NCBI GenBank assembly: GCA_008360975.2 | Contig: CM039196.1 | Span: 3,906,001-3,970,000 of the forward strand | Length of the DNA: 64,000 bases | Direction of reading: 5' to 3' | Source: Lichenostomus cassidix | Taxonomy: Eukaryota > Chordata > Aves > Passeriformes > Meliphagidae | In this document: positions 23,991 to 34,940 of the stretch, piece after piece | Layout of the letters: every line of letters starts with the position of its first letter | How positions within the stretch are numbered: the first letter of the stretch is position 1 | Program-made: the position numbers and the translations under genes | Notes under the pieces: model-generated | Database searches by the model: none | The model's input: only the letters and a program-made list of their open reading frames with translations | What the model was told of the DNA's origin: nothing

Positions 23991-26900
23991 AGCCTGGTGG
24001 CCTCAGAGGCAACGCTGAGGAGAACCAGCAGCTCCACAAGAAAACAACCACATCACTTCATGCTATCACACCAAATCACGGCAGCTGTTGTGAAAAAAGG
24101 ACACAAAGGTGACAAAAGCCCCTGCTAAAGATTGCAAAGCTGAACCCCCGCTAAGAGTCACACTTGGACGAGACACCCAGGACAGAGGTTTGAAACCAGA
24201 GCTTCTCACCGTTGCACTCGTGGTGAAGACAATTTGGGAATGCTGTGCTGTAAGGTTTGTATCTGTGCTGTTCTAACAGAGCACTTTGCACACCCACCTG
24301 GCTGCACACAGGTGACACCACCACACTCGGGGCCACTGTGGCCTCAGGGAGCCCGAGGGGCGGGTGAACAACACCCGAGCAGAGCCCACATCCCTCAGTG
24401 TTACCATACATGGCCAAAACCAAAACTCCTCGAGCTTCCTCATCTGTTTGCGCCGACGTTTGCACGTTTATTTGCATGTGGTTTGCTGCTTAAGGGGGGG
24501 TGATGTTTCAGGGGAGCAACACCCCGCTGATTTCCCTTGTAATCCTTCAGAATTTGGAGGAGTATGAGTCGTGATGAGCTGAGCTGAGAGTCCTCCTCTT
24601 CCCCCGTGAAACAGTGACAGGACCATTAATTACCCCCTGTGAGTGATAGCTGGTGTTAAAACACAGGGAAAATCTCGGGGAGATACATTTGTACTGGTCT
24701 GACTGTCATAGCTGATGGAAACATCAGTAGCTACAGATTAAATAACTGTTATCCTGCATTTATTAAACTGTGACACTACATGTAACCACTGAGCCAACGA
24801 GTAGGAAAGCCTCTCTTACCTACAGAGCAACACCTTGATTTAAAAAAATGATAACAACCCAGAGATTGGAGTGGCAAGGCTGCACCCCTGCCCATGACAA
24901 CAATTATCCTGACATTAATTAACAGGTTCCTTCTGAAAGCCAGCCCAGCACGCTTACACCACCCTGCTCCCTCAAACTCTCTCATTAAAGCTAAAATAAA
25001 ACAAAAGCAGTTTGGCAGCCTTGGAGCAGAGCTGCAGGTAATCCAGAGTTTAGGGAGTTTAGGTCGTGATTCACATTTTCCACGTATGTACATGATGTGT
25101 TGAAGGTCACAGAATGAGTCAGTGATAGAGCTGAGAGTCCTGCCTGCCCAACCTTAATTCATTAAAAGTCTCAAACCCATGCGTGGGGTTTAAATTTTAT
25201 AAAAACTGATATTTTAATCATGTACCAAGCAATGCTTTAGTCTGGACTGGAAAAAAAGAGTGAAGGGAAAACAAGGGAGATTTTTGGCCTCCAACTAAAA
25301 AGAAAGTGACACGCGGAGGACACAAAGTGAAATTCGTCCTGGGAAATCTGATTGAAGCCTAATCCTCTCAACAACTGCCATGGGAAGGGTGGATCCTGCA
25401 GGGATGGACATTCGTTGCTCAGCAGGGTGCTGGAAGAGTTGCTAAGGATGGACTCAGGTGGAAATGGTACCTGTGGAATTTTTACCAGAGCTTCCTGAAA
25501 CAGCTGGATGGAAACACTCCAGAGAACACCCAGATCCTGACTGGGATTAATGAGCTGTTTAGATCACAAGGTGATGAAGAAATTACAGGAATTTTAGGCT
25601 GAATCCTCCAACAAACAGAAGGAATAGCTCAGGTTTTACATGTGCTCTTTGGTTCTGCTGTAACCACTAATCTTCATCACTTCAGTTGAGTGAAACCACC
25701 CTAACAAACAATTTAAATGCTATCCAGAGTGCTGCAAGCCCAACAACTTGTCAAAATATGCCACAAATCCTAATTTTTCTAGAGGAAAACCACCAAATCC
25801 TTACAGCTACAAGGAGCCACACACCACCATTTACCCCATTTTATCAGCACCGACACGCCTGGTTAGCACATTTTGCAGAAATTCAGCATTTATTGAAAGC
25901 TCCATTTCACCAGGTTTAGCCATCCCACATATTTTCCCCTCGGCTACATCACTGCAGGATTGCTGCAAACTATCTCACAGCCTTTATACGGAAACAGCAC
26001 CGCGGCTACAGACTCCACCTCTGAAACTTATGTCAGCTGCTAAATTTAGCCTCCTGCAAATATGCATCAATTCCATCCCTGCAATAAATCACCCTGCTTT
26101 GCTCCTGGGATGAGCCTGATGTGCTTCAGAAGGACCACACTGGGTGTGTCCCACAGCCTTCCCCACCAGGGTGATGTTTGTAGTTAGAAGAGGCAAAGAA
26201 ACACCTGAGGCACCTTTTTTCAGGAGAAATTTTGGTTATATTTTTCAGTTTGGTGTCTCTGAGCCACCCCAAAGGGGTGAAAAACCCCAGCTTTGGAACC
26301 AATAAGGTCACTGGAGGGATGAATTTGTCTCAAACGTTTCGTTTTGCTGAAATCCTCATTGCTAAATATATTCTGAATGGAGGGAAACGGCTTAGGGAGG
26401 GTTTAGAGAGATCAGCAACTTAAAGTCCTGTTATTTTGCAGCTTAACTTCTAAATCAAGCAAAAAATGCCAGACTGGACAGTCTTGAACCCTGGGTTTGC
26501 AGGTATTCAAGTTATACAGCTTTGCAAGAACTTTTATGTCCCTATTTATCTACTTAATTCCTGAAGCTTTTTTATTATTACTATATTTACTTTATCATAA
26601 TATTTATCTACCAGGAAGTACTAGGTTCTCCCATGTGAAATTTGAATATTTTTATATTTCTCCTGTGGCTTACATAATTTAGGGATCCCATCAAGGCCAG
26701 ACCCAGCAGCATTGGGAAGAGCTGCTCATGTTGAAATCAGGAATGAGATCTTACCTTTCACTTAACATTATTGGAATTTAGTGATTTTTAGTGCAGGGAA
26801 AGGTTCCCTGCCCATGGCAAGGGGTTGGAATAAGAAGGTCTTTAAAGTCCCTTCCAAACCAAACCATTCTGGGATTCTCTGAAATCTGAACTGATTGCAG

Positions 26901-28060
26901 TGACAAACCCACTTCACCCCACTTTCTGTGTGTGAAATTAGATTTACTCTCACCAATAATTTACTTTTTCTGCCTTGTTTCCTCCATGTCCGTGGGCACT
27001 GAGCAAGTGCCAAAGGCAGTTTTATAAAACTACTCCCAATCCCGGTTTTTAAGAGACACTTCCACGATCATCAACTGTTGAGCAGCTGCCAGGATGGAAT
27101 TGTTCTCAGAGCCACCAGTAACAGCTCTGGATAATGGGAAATCGATTCTGTCTCTTGGCTGGGAGGATGTGCTCTGCCCAGGAAGTGTTCCCCAGCTCCT
27201 GCAAAGGGTTTGTCTGGAGAGAGATGGAGAGCAAAATCCCTTTGGACTGGCCCTATTCAATCCTTGGCCAGAAAGGGGAGCTGTAGAATTAGGGAATGAA
27301 GATAAGGAGAGCAAAATGCTCCATCAGATGTTTTGAAATAACAGCCAGAAAGGGAGAAGTGTCTGAGAGTGCAGCAGAGCTCGTGGGCAAGGAAAGAAGG
27401 AAACATGGATTAAAGCAGAGGGTTAGCAGCCAGCACCCCTGAGCTTTATTGCCAGCTCAGTGTGACGTGGAACCACCACTGTGCTACTCCCAGACCCCAG
27501 AATTGGGGTCATATCCCAACCCCCCTCCCCAATGGGCAATAAAATCCGTGGTGGTGAGCGAGGCCCTGCGCTGACATCGCTCCTGTGCTGCTTGGAGTGG
27601 CTGGAAGATGCTGGAGATGGATAAGGAATGAGTGAACATTAGGTCAGGATGTGCATTAATAATTAATGCTATTGTTATTAATGATTTACAATGGATTTCA
27701 TCAAGCACATCTATTGCTGCATCTCCCCACTCTCACACCTTTTGTGCAGCAATATCGATGGCAGAGCATCCCTCCCAACTCATGGAAGAAAGGCATCAAA
27801 AAATGAGCTTTTAGAGTAAAAAGAAACCTCTAATTTCAAGATAATCTATTTCCTAATGTATTTTTCTCCATCATAGACAGGATTGTGAAATACATTTTCA
27901 TTTCTTTCCTATTTCTGCAGTGAAGGGGAGGTTAGTCCCAATACCTAATTAAAATGTTGGGCCACCAAATAAACCCAAAGCAATTGCTTGCAACAGATGG
28001 GATTTCCTTTGTTGCTGTCTCTGGATGATTAACGAGGAGGAGAGAGACAAGAAAGCAGAA
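23991..28060. other. Intergenic, between the CORO1C promoter and the unrecognised gene's 3' end
   Basis: AT-rich unique sequence with one CR1 tail (26795-26885). No coding exon, structured RNA or clear regulatory cluster can be identified by eye. Confidence 0.55.
26795..26885 (+). mobile_element. CR1 tail fragment
   Basis: TTCCCTGCCCATGGCAAGGG to CAAACCAAACCATTCTGGGA is a forward CR1 end. Confidence 0.75.
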
Positions 28061-28128
28061 CTGAAAAAAAACAAAAAAAGAAAAAAAAAAGAAAAGAGAA
28101 AAGAGAAAAAAAAAATAAAAGCAGCAAG
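28061..28128. repeat. A-rich low-complexity tract
   Basis: The plus strand is almost pure A with interspersed G, C and T. On the minus strand it is a T/CT-rich tract directly downstream of the AATAAA at 28135-28140. It could be a simple repeat or the downstream element of that gene's 3' end. Confidence 0.8.
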
Positions 28129-28134
28129 CTGTAT

Positions 28135-28140
28135 TTTATT
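28135..28140 (-). terminator. Poly(A) signal AATAAA for the unrecognised gene
   Basis: The minus strand reads GTAAATAAAATAC here, about 130 nt after the stop codon, followed by a long U-rich/CU-rich stretch (plus-strand A-rich tract 28060-28127) that fits a downstream element. Cleavage is expected near 28105-28122. Confidence 0.6.
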
Positions 28141-28268
28141 TACAACATGAATATCATAGGATTGACAATTCCTAGCATCCTGAACAGCAGAAAAAGAATC
28201 AGGCAGGCAGGGAAGGAGCCGGGGCTGGGCGCTGGGGTTCCTGGACACTGATCACAGAGCCTCAATAT

Positions 28269-28345
28269 TCAAGCACTTTGGGATCCTTTTGCCATCTCCT
28301 TCTGTTTCTCTCCCTGCTGGCTAGGATCAGGTTGGACCAAAGGTG
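28269..28345 (-). CDS. Terminal coding exon of the unrecognised gene (residues 454-478)
   Basis: The acceptor CTGATTTTTCCAG precedes 28345. The exon starts with two bases that complete the phase-1 codon left by the upstream exon (G+CA = Ala), then encodes PLVQPDPSQQGEKQKEMAKG and SQSA before TGA at 28271-28269. The join is supported by matching phase, a good polypyrimidine tract, a similar polar composition and the poly(A) signal just downstream. Because it is short, it would be missed by length-filtered gene calls. Confidence 0.65.
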
Positions 28346-28489
28346 CTGGAAAAATCAGAGGTATAAGAAAGGAAACACATAAGGGTAAATCCAGGTGAGG
28401 TGTCCGTGTTTGAGATTTGGGAAGGTCAATGTTTAACCCGGCTTTTAAAACCCCAACAGACTGTCATGGACAGAGCGAAATGGGAAGCT

Positions 28490-28585
28490 GTTCCTGCTCC
28501 ACGGAAGGTGTCCCTGCCCATGCCGGGGGTGGAACGAGATGGGCTGTGAGGTCCCTCCCAAACTGGACCATTTCGTGAGTCTGTG
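28490..28585 (+). mobile_element. CR1 tail fragment inside the unrecognised gene's intron
   Basis: CGGAAGGTGTCCCTGCCCAT to GAGGTCCCTCCCAAACTGGA is a forward CR1 end lying in the intron at 28346-29863. Confidence 0.7.
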
Positions 28586-29863
28586 GTTTTTTTATTGCAA
28601 CATTTTCACTGTTCAGCACTGAAATTTCGTCTTAACCCTCCCTCCCTGTTTCTTCTGGAGAACAAGGAGGTAAATATGTGTCAGGAGGGATTGAGCTGCA
28701 GCTGGTATTGCCTTGAGGGCAGAGCTGATTCCTTGGATCCCTTCTGAACCCTTTCTTCTGCCACACCTATTGCATCTACCTGCTCCTTCCAGCCCGGGAA
28801 GGATGTTCTGACCAAACATCCCAGCGCCTGGTGAGGCTGATGGGATCACTCCAGGAGTGTGGAGATCCACACACTCGGATCCCACCAGCCCCATCCCTGC
28901 TCCATGCTCTGAGCCTGGCACTGCTTGCAGTGACAAATATCTCCCACCCCTATTTCTTTACACCGTGCAACGTGTCCTCAGCTGCTTCCTGAGAGGACAG
29001 GAGCTGTTTGTCATCCCTGCAGGGATTCTGTCATCCCTGACACACTCAAACTGTGGCACGTTCACGCTCTGACTCTGTCGCGACAGTAACCGACAGCACG
29101 ACGTGGGATAATCACACCTATTTTTTTAAGCAAACTCAGCTCAAAGCCACCACAGATTTCCTGTGCCTTAAAACACTTATTTTCCCTTATAAGGAAATGC
29201 ACAATTGCAGATTGTCACTGAACAGAAGATGGGAGTTAAGCAGCGTGGGTCGGGTGGCTCCTTGCAGGATCCAAACTCTCACACAAACACTCATTTCTAT
29301 CCCTCTCTATTTCTGCAGAACTGCTGTTTTACCAGCAAAATTTCAACAGAGTTCACTTCTACGTATTTTTTTTTCAGTGAAAGGGTTTCCAAGTTGATGT
29401 CATTCTCCTGAAAGGCTTATTCAGTGAAGTCACATTGCAGGAGAAAAAGAACTTAGAGAAAATAATGCTGCTTTTTTATAGTTAAAATAAAATTACATTG
29501 GCTCACCCAGTGCCTGGAGAGACAGAGGCAAATAATCCCACATGGCAGTGGGAGTTAGCATCCTATGGACACTGCTGCACTGAACTGCTGTGAGAAGCAA
29601 TAAATTACACTTCTTCCTACACAGGAATCCGACAAAACAAATCTTTCTCCAAAACCGTGTCACTGCACGAAGGGCTTTGAACCAACACCTGATTTCCGTC
29701 CCGGCTCCTTAGCCCGGAGCACATCCCGTCTGTCACCCGGCCATTCTCGGCAATTATTTCCCAACCGCGGCCGTGCTCCCACCTCCCCTCCCCACCAGCC
29801 CTGGAACAGCGACCTCCAGGACCCCCCAGCCCCACGACAGAGCCAGGATCCCTCACTCCTCAC

Positions 29864-31223
29864 CTTTTCTGGGCGCTGGTGCCGCTGCCGTCCCCTCCGA
29901 CGCCTTGGGCTTTTCGAAGGTTTTCTTGGCGTCGGCAACTTTAAGCACATTCTCATCCTCCTGACTCTTCCTCCCCTTCCGCTCCTGCTCCTCCGAGCCC
30001 CCTCCTCCCTCAGCCCTGCCTCCAGGGAGCAGCTCCGTGCCCGCCGCTGCCCGCTGCTCCCTGCCAGGCTTGGCCTCGTCGCCGAGGGGTTCCAGCAGCG
30101 CCTCCGTCAGCGCCACAGCCTTGCTCATACTCAGAGCCAGGCACTCCTTGCTGTGGGTCCTGACAGGAGGGGCCGGGGGGGTTCTTTTCGGGATGTAGGA
30201 ATCGAGTTCATCAGCTTCACCTCCGAGCTGCTCCCTGCTTCCCTGGAGCTGGCTGCTGCTCTGTCTCGAAAGCTTCCCGGTGTCTCTGGCCACCGAGGGA
30301 TAATTTGTGACCGCAGGCACAATTCTCTCGAGGCTCTTCGCTACCTGCTTGTCTAGCTTGGGCTTCCTGGCCGGATCCTCCTCGCCGAGCTGGCCGTTCT
30401 GGCATAAGTCGAAGCTCCATGCCCGCCTCAGGCTCTCGGCTGCCCTGCTGCTGTCCCTGGGGATGTAGGAGACAGGTGTCACTGCCTCGTGTTTGCTCTG
30501 CAGGATGTAATCCATGAGGATGGCGTTGCGCTCGAAGCTGTCGGACCTGACGGGCACCGTGGGCTTGTTGCCTTCCGAGGGGCCCTTGGGGCTCACTTTG
30601 GTCACTTGCCTGCTCTCCACGCTGCTTTCCGAGTCCGAGCGGCTCATCTGCCTCCTCAGCACTCTTTCCAAGGAGTTGAGCCTGCTGAGGCTCGGACTTG
30701 CCACCTTCCCATCCCCTGCGTAGCCTTCCTCAATCAAGAGTACAGTGTCCTCTGTCTCTTCCCATTCCTCCTCAGTTTCCGTTTCTGCCTCCTGGATGAG
30801 GCGCCGGTACTCGCTCTCCTCCAGCCTGTAGACCACCGGCCTCACCGTCCTGCCCGTGCCCACCCGCCTGGGCACCACCTCCAGCTCGTACACCTTCGGA
30901 GGGGCTTCTCCCTCCTGCCCTTTCCTGCACCCCTTGGAAATGGGATGCTCTTCCACGCACAGGTCTCCCGCCAGCCCCCGCTGCCCTCTCTGCCCGCTGC
31001 TGCTCATCTCTGACCTCTTGGCAGAGCCCCCGGTGTCGCTCCGGAGGTCGGGGAGCTCCCCCCGCTCCCGGCTGTGTCCCAGGCCCTCCTGGCTGAGCTG
31101 CAGCAGTGGATAATCCTCACAGGTCCCTGCGGAGTCTCCCCGGGAAGCTGGGCAGTCTCTCCCCCTCGCCTTACTTGTGTCATCCCGTAAATATCCACAG
31201 TACTGCCAGGTGGAGGTTTCCAT
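29864..31223 (-). CDS. Unrecognised acidic, Ser-rich protein, main coding exon (residues 1-453)
   Basis: The start chosen is the ATG at 31223-31221 in a strong Kozak context (CAGCCATGG). The frame has no earlier ATG before an in-frame TGA at 31316-31314. By region: residues 111-145 contain VYELEVVPRR and RPVVYRLEESEYRRL, which look structured. Residues 145-160 are a strongly acidic ETETEEEWEETED segment. Residues 176-205 hold SLSRLNSLERVLRRQMSRSD, and 225-241 RSDSFERNAILMDYILQ. The motif SYIP followed by a basic residue occurs twice (VSYIPRD at 251-257, DSYIPKR at 341-347), the second running into a proline-rich PKRTPPAPPVR that resembles an SH3 ligand. Many basic-directed phosphosites (RSDS, RRAWS, RLNS, RQSSS) are present. 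The exon ends phase 1 at AAAAG|GTGAGG. Third positions are GC rich, as in the SSH1 exons nearby. Function unknown. A gene absent or highly diverged in mammals is possible. Confidence 0.75.
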
Positions 31224-34200
31224 GGCTGGGAGCTCTGTCACCGTAATTCCTGGTTCCAAGTGCTTTGGGACTGGCCAGCCAAGATTTTTCCCACCTTGGG
31301 TCTCGGCAGGCTTTCAGCACCGCCTTCTCCAGGCTCCGCTCTGGGAGACGGCGGCACTTGGAAGCGTCGGAGCCTGGGTCATGTGAATCAGCGTTCCTTG
31401 GCCGCATGGCCAGCGGACAGGAACATCCCGTTGGCACGATGGAGCTGTGCTCTGCAGCTCCTGACACCACACCCGGCACAGCTGATGCCCCGCTGGTCCC
31501 TACCCACACACATCCCACCTGGATAACTGGAAAAGCCCCCTCTGGCTGCTCATTTGCTGGTCCATGGCACTTCACAGTCAGGACGTGCTTCCCATCTGCA
31601 TCCTTCTCCTGTGATTCTCCTCTTTCCCCAACCTGCTCCAGCAACAGCTCCCCACAGTCCTGTGCAGCAATCCTGGCTTCCCTCCTATTTCACTGCTTCC
31701 AGAGGGATTTACTGCTGGGCTGTCTGGGCAGGATCACCTCCGTCAGCTCCTCCGAGGATTTCACGGAGCGATGGAAACCCACATCCATGCCCCTGGCACT
31801 CTTCCCTCCTCCCTGCCCCGCGCCAGTCGGACGCAGAGCGGCTCCCCCAGCGCTCCTTCCTTGGAAGCAGCGCTCAGCCTTGGGCTGCGTCCCAGAGTTT
31901 GGGGGAGAGATGCCGCCTGGACAGAGTGCGGGGCAGAGCCGGAGCGGCTGGAATGATCTGTGGGAATACGTTATAGTGAAGGGAATTGCTGTGACAGAGA
32001 ACGGCTGCCCGAGATAAACACAGGAGCCCGACAGCAGCCTCAGATATGACTTTCCCTGCGGGGACTCCGAAACACAACTTATCAAAAATCCCTATTAACG
32101 CGCTGGGCATTTCTCTAAATAACCCCCCGAGCAGAACGCTCCTCACTTTGGAGAACCCTCCGGAAGGCAGTGGAGCCGGAGAGCTGGAGAGCTCTAATCC
32201 ATTTGTACACAGCTGGGATGCTTGGCATTGCAGCGAGCCGCAGCTCCCAGCCCAGCTCCCAGCCCAGCCGCTGCCCCAGCGCTTTGCCTTTTATGGTTCC
32301 CAGAGCCGGGAAGCATCCCGAGGCAGGATGCAGGAAAACACCTAGATCATCCCAAAAGGGATGCTTGAACAGGCACCTCTGCAGTGTCGGGCCTGAGTTA
32401 CCCCAGTGTCACCCGAAGAGCTGCAAACAGCCCCCAGGACCTGCCCACTGCATCCCCTGATATTCCATGGGGCTGGAAAATCCCGCAGGGGCTCATCCAG
32501 AGCCCTCAAGGACCCAGGCAGCCTCTGAGCACTAACACACAGCACGGGTGACACCTGGACCACAGTCATGATGCCACCACCTCATCCCGTGTCCCATGTC
32601 AGGAATGAATCCTGGCCCCTGCAGAGGGGAAGGAGCGAGGGATGAGGTTTATCCCAGCCCTTATCCACCCAAGACAGCCAGGCCCCTCGCTGGGACAGCT
32701 CTCTATCTCTGTCTCTAGTGCACATTGCAGAGCTGCTCTGCAGAGACAAAACCCCATTTGTTTCCACTGGAAGTCGTAAATCCCAGCCGAGGCTGCCCAG
32801 AGCAAACACAACCAATTCCCAGCGGGATCGGGGCTCCTGCTGCTCCTGCCAACACCAGCAGCAGGAGAACCTGGCAGCAGCAGTCCTGAGAGGTAGAGAA
32901 ATGCTGAGCAAGATGTGCTGGCAGGTGCTGAGTGAGGAATTTCACAGCCAAGCCACCTCCCCTGTGGGATGAACTCACTCAACTTTGCCACCGTGACCCA
33001 ATCAATAATTCCAGGTGTTCCCCTTGAGCCCTCATGGCAAAGCCAAATTCCTCCTGGGCCTCTCACAAACCCTCATAATTTGGGGATATTTTGGTGGTTT
33101 GGGCTTGTCTGGTGTGAGAATTTCAGAGCCCAGGGTTGGTGTGGAAGGGGCACAGCCAGGTCATTGGACCTGCCCTGGGCATTGTGTCCCGTGTTCCAGG
33201 GAGCTGCTCAGAGCTCTGACACAGCACCAACGCAGCTCTGCTCCTGAACCCTCTGCATAAAAGGAAATGGCAGCTGCTGCAGCGTCGCTGCTGTTCTGTC
33301 CTTCAAACACAGGGAGGAAGAGACTTTTAGGGAATACACACCGAGGATGGAGCCAACCTGACCAGCACTGCAGCTCGGCCTGTGCCTGCTGCAGGAGCCA
33401 TCTCCTCTGGCCTTGGCAGCTTCTGCTTAGAAAAATATTTACATTTCCACCTTTCCAGAGGCCAGTGTGGCTGTTCCAGCTGCAGCCCAGTGGGAATGGA
33501 CATGGAGGCATCATCCCAGGGCTGCAGGCAGCTGGAGAACCACTGCCAGACAGCGGCTTCTCCTCTGCCAATGTGCAAGTGCAGCCACAGCCCTTGGAGT
33601 CCTTCCTGGGGCTTCTCTGTGAGCTACAACCACCCTCACCCTCCTGCCAAACCTCATCTTTTCACCTAAAACCACCATTGAAGTACCTGCTCACCACCCA
33701 GCTCCACATGGAAGTGGGAAACACTGGCAGGGAACCATCCTCTCATCAGAGGATCCTTGAGGAGATTGGCTCAGGAGCACCTGCAGCTCCTCCATGGGGG
33801 AGAGGCGAGGGGCCCAGCTGGACCCTACACCTTCCCACCATCCCAATTCCCAGCCTGAGGGCACTCAGTGCCAGACTGCCCCTGCCCACAGCAGCTCCAG
33901 GCTCAGGCATCTCCTCTGGCCAGCGAGGCTATAAATAAACCCTCCCTGGTCGCCAGAGAGAATTTGTGTTGCTCCAGATGTTGCCTGGTTTTGCCATGGC
34001 AACATCACAACAGGATGTAACATTCAGCTGTAAGGAACAGCTCTGAAAAGGACCAATTTCCAATCCTAACAAGAACAAAAAAAGAGCCAGGGACTCACCA
34101 GCAGCCTGGGCACATTCTGGCCATTCCACAGTTGCTTCTTGTGGTTCCTCATATCCAACGATTCCCACCCACCTCTGGAGCTGGGAATGGCTCTGTGGGG

Positions 34201-34915
34201 AGGCTCTGTTTTTGGGAAGCTGAGCTGAGCAGGGAGCGACATCTCCCTCAACCCAGCCACGGGATGGTTAGATTAGCCAACAGCAAACTGACCCCAAAAC
34301 AGTGTTGGCCCAGGGACAGCCTGTGCCCCAAGACCTCAAACAACAGTGGGAAGCTATTCTTCCCAGTCCAGAGCTCCGGGGCTCCCAGCTCTGTTGTAGC
34401 CCTGCACTGGAGAGAGTTCTCCTGGGGTGTACAAGCACCACACAGCCCCTGGCTCCTGCTGCTTTCCTTCCTGTGCCATGGTGTCAGCACATCTGGGAAA
34501 CCCCAGGGAGCCCTTGTCACTCAGCCAAGTGCTCCATGCCAGGGTCCTGGATCAGGGCAGGGACAGATCCAGTTCCAGCTCCTGGTGCCTCAGCTCCTGC
34601 GGCAGCACCTGCCCAGGCCGTGGCAGAGCTGCTCCCACACCTGGCGATGCAGATGATTTTCCCAGCCAGGGAGCTGCTGTCCACACTGAGTCCCTGTGGG
34701 AGCTCCTGGGCTTCCACACCTGGGATGTGGCTATTCTGAGAAGACCACCACAGGTCTGTGGGAATTCCACAGCCCACGTTGCTGTGGCAGCACCAAGCCC
34801 TTCTCCCAGCCAGGATTTTCCAGGCTCAGCAGGGTGCAGATGTCTCTTCAGGGCTTGTTCCCTTGGCCAGGCTGATCCTCCCCACACCTCCAAACAAAGC
34901 TACAAAACTCATTTG
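31224..34915. other. Upstream of the unrecognised gene to the SSH1 3' end
   Basis: The left part (31.2-32.3 kb) is moderately CpG rich and has unusually open minus-strand frames that may include 5' exon or 5'UTR sequence of the unrecognised gene. The rest shows no gene I can support, despite several plus-strand open frames at 33.2-34.9 kb without splice or family support. Confidence 0.5.
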
Positions 34916-34934
34916 TAAAAGGAAAAAAAAAAAG

Positions 34935-34940
34935 TTTATT
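34935..34940 (-). terminator. SSH1: Distal SSH1 poly(A) signal
   Basis: The minus strand reads AAAAAAATAAAC followed by a T-run, a typical signal plus U-rich downstream element. It is the last such site before intergenic sequence. Confidence 0.6.

Larger units (their letters stand above)
28135..31223 (-). other. Unrecognised gene between CORO1C and SSH1 (at least two coding exons)
   Basis: A 1360-nt open exon (29864-31223) and a terminal exon (coding 28269-28345) on the minus strand join in frame across a 1518-nt intron with consensus sites (AAAAG|GTGAGG and TTTTTCCAG|CACC). The joined frame gives 478 residues and a stop, followed by about 130 nt of 3'UTR and a poly(A) signal. Orientation matches CORO1C and SSH1. 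I do not recognise the family. The protein is acidic, rich in Ser, Glu, Arg and Pro, has no membrane segment or catalytic motif, and looks like a disordered cytoskeletal or scaffold protein. Exons further 5' are possible. Confidence 0.75.

Noticed and set aside
30489..31013. 174-residue plus-strand frame
   Set aside because: It is antisense to the unrecognised gene's main exon, whose minus frame has better support (Kozak start, donor, matching terminal exon).
33267..34918. Several plus-strand frames of 145-223 residues
   Set aside because: No splice sites, start context or family similarity; Gln/Pro/Ser-rich noise in three frames at once.
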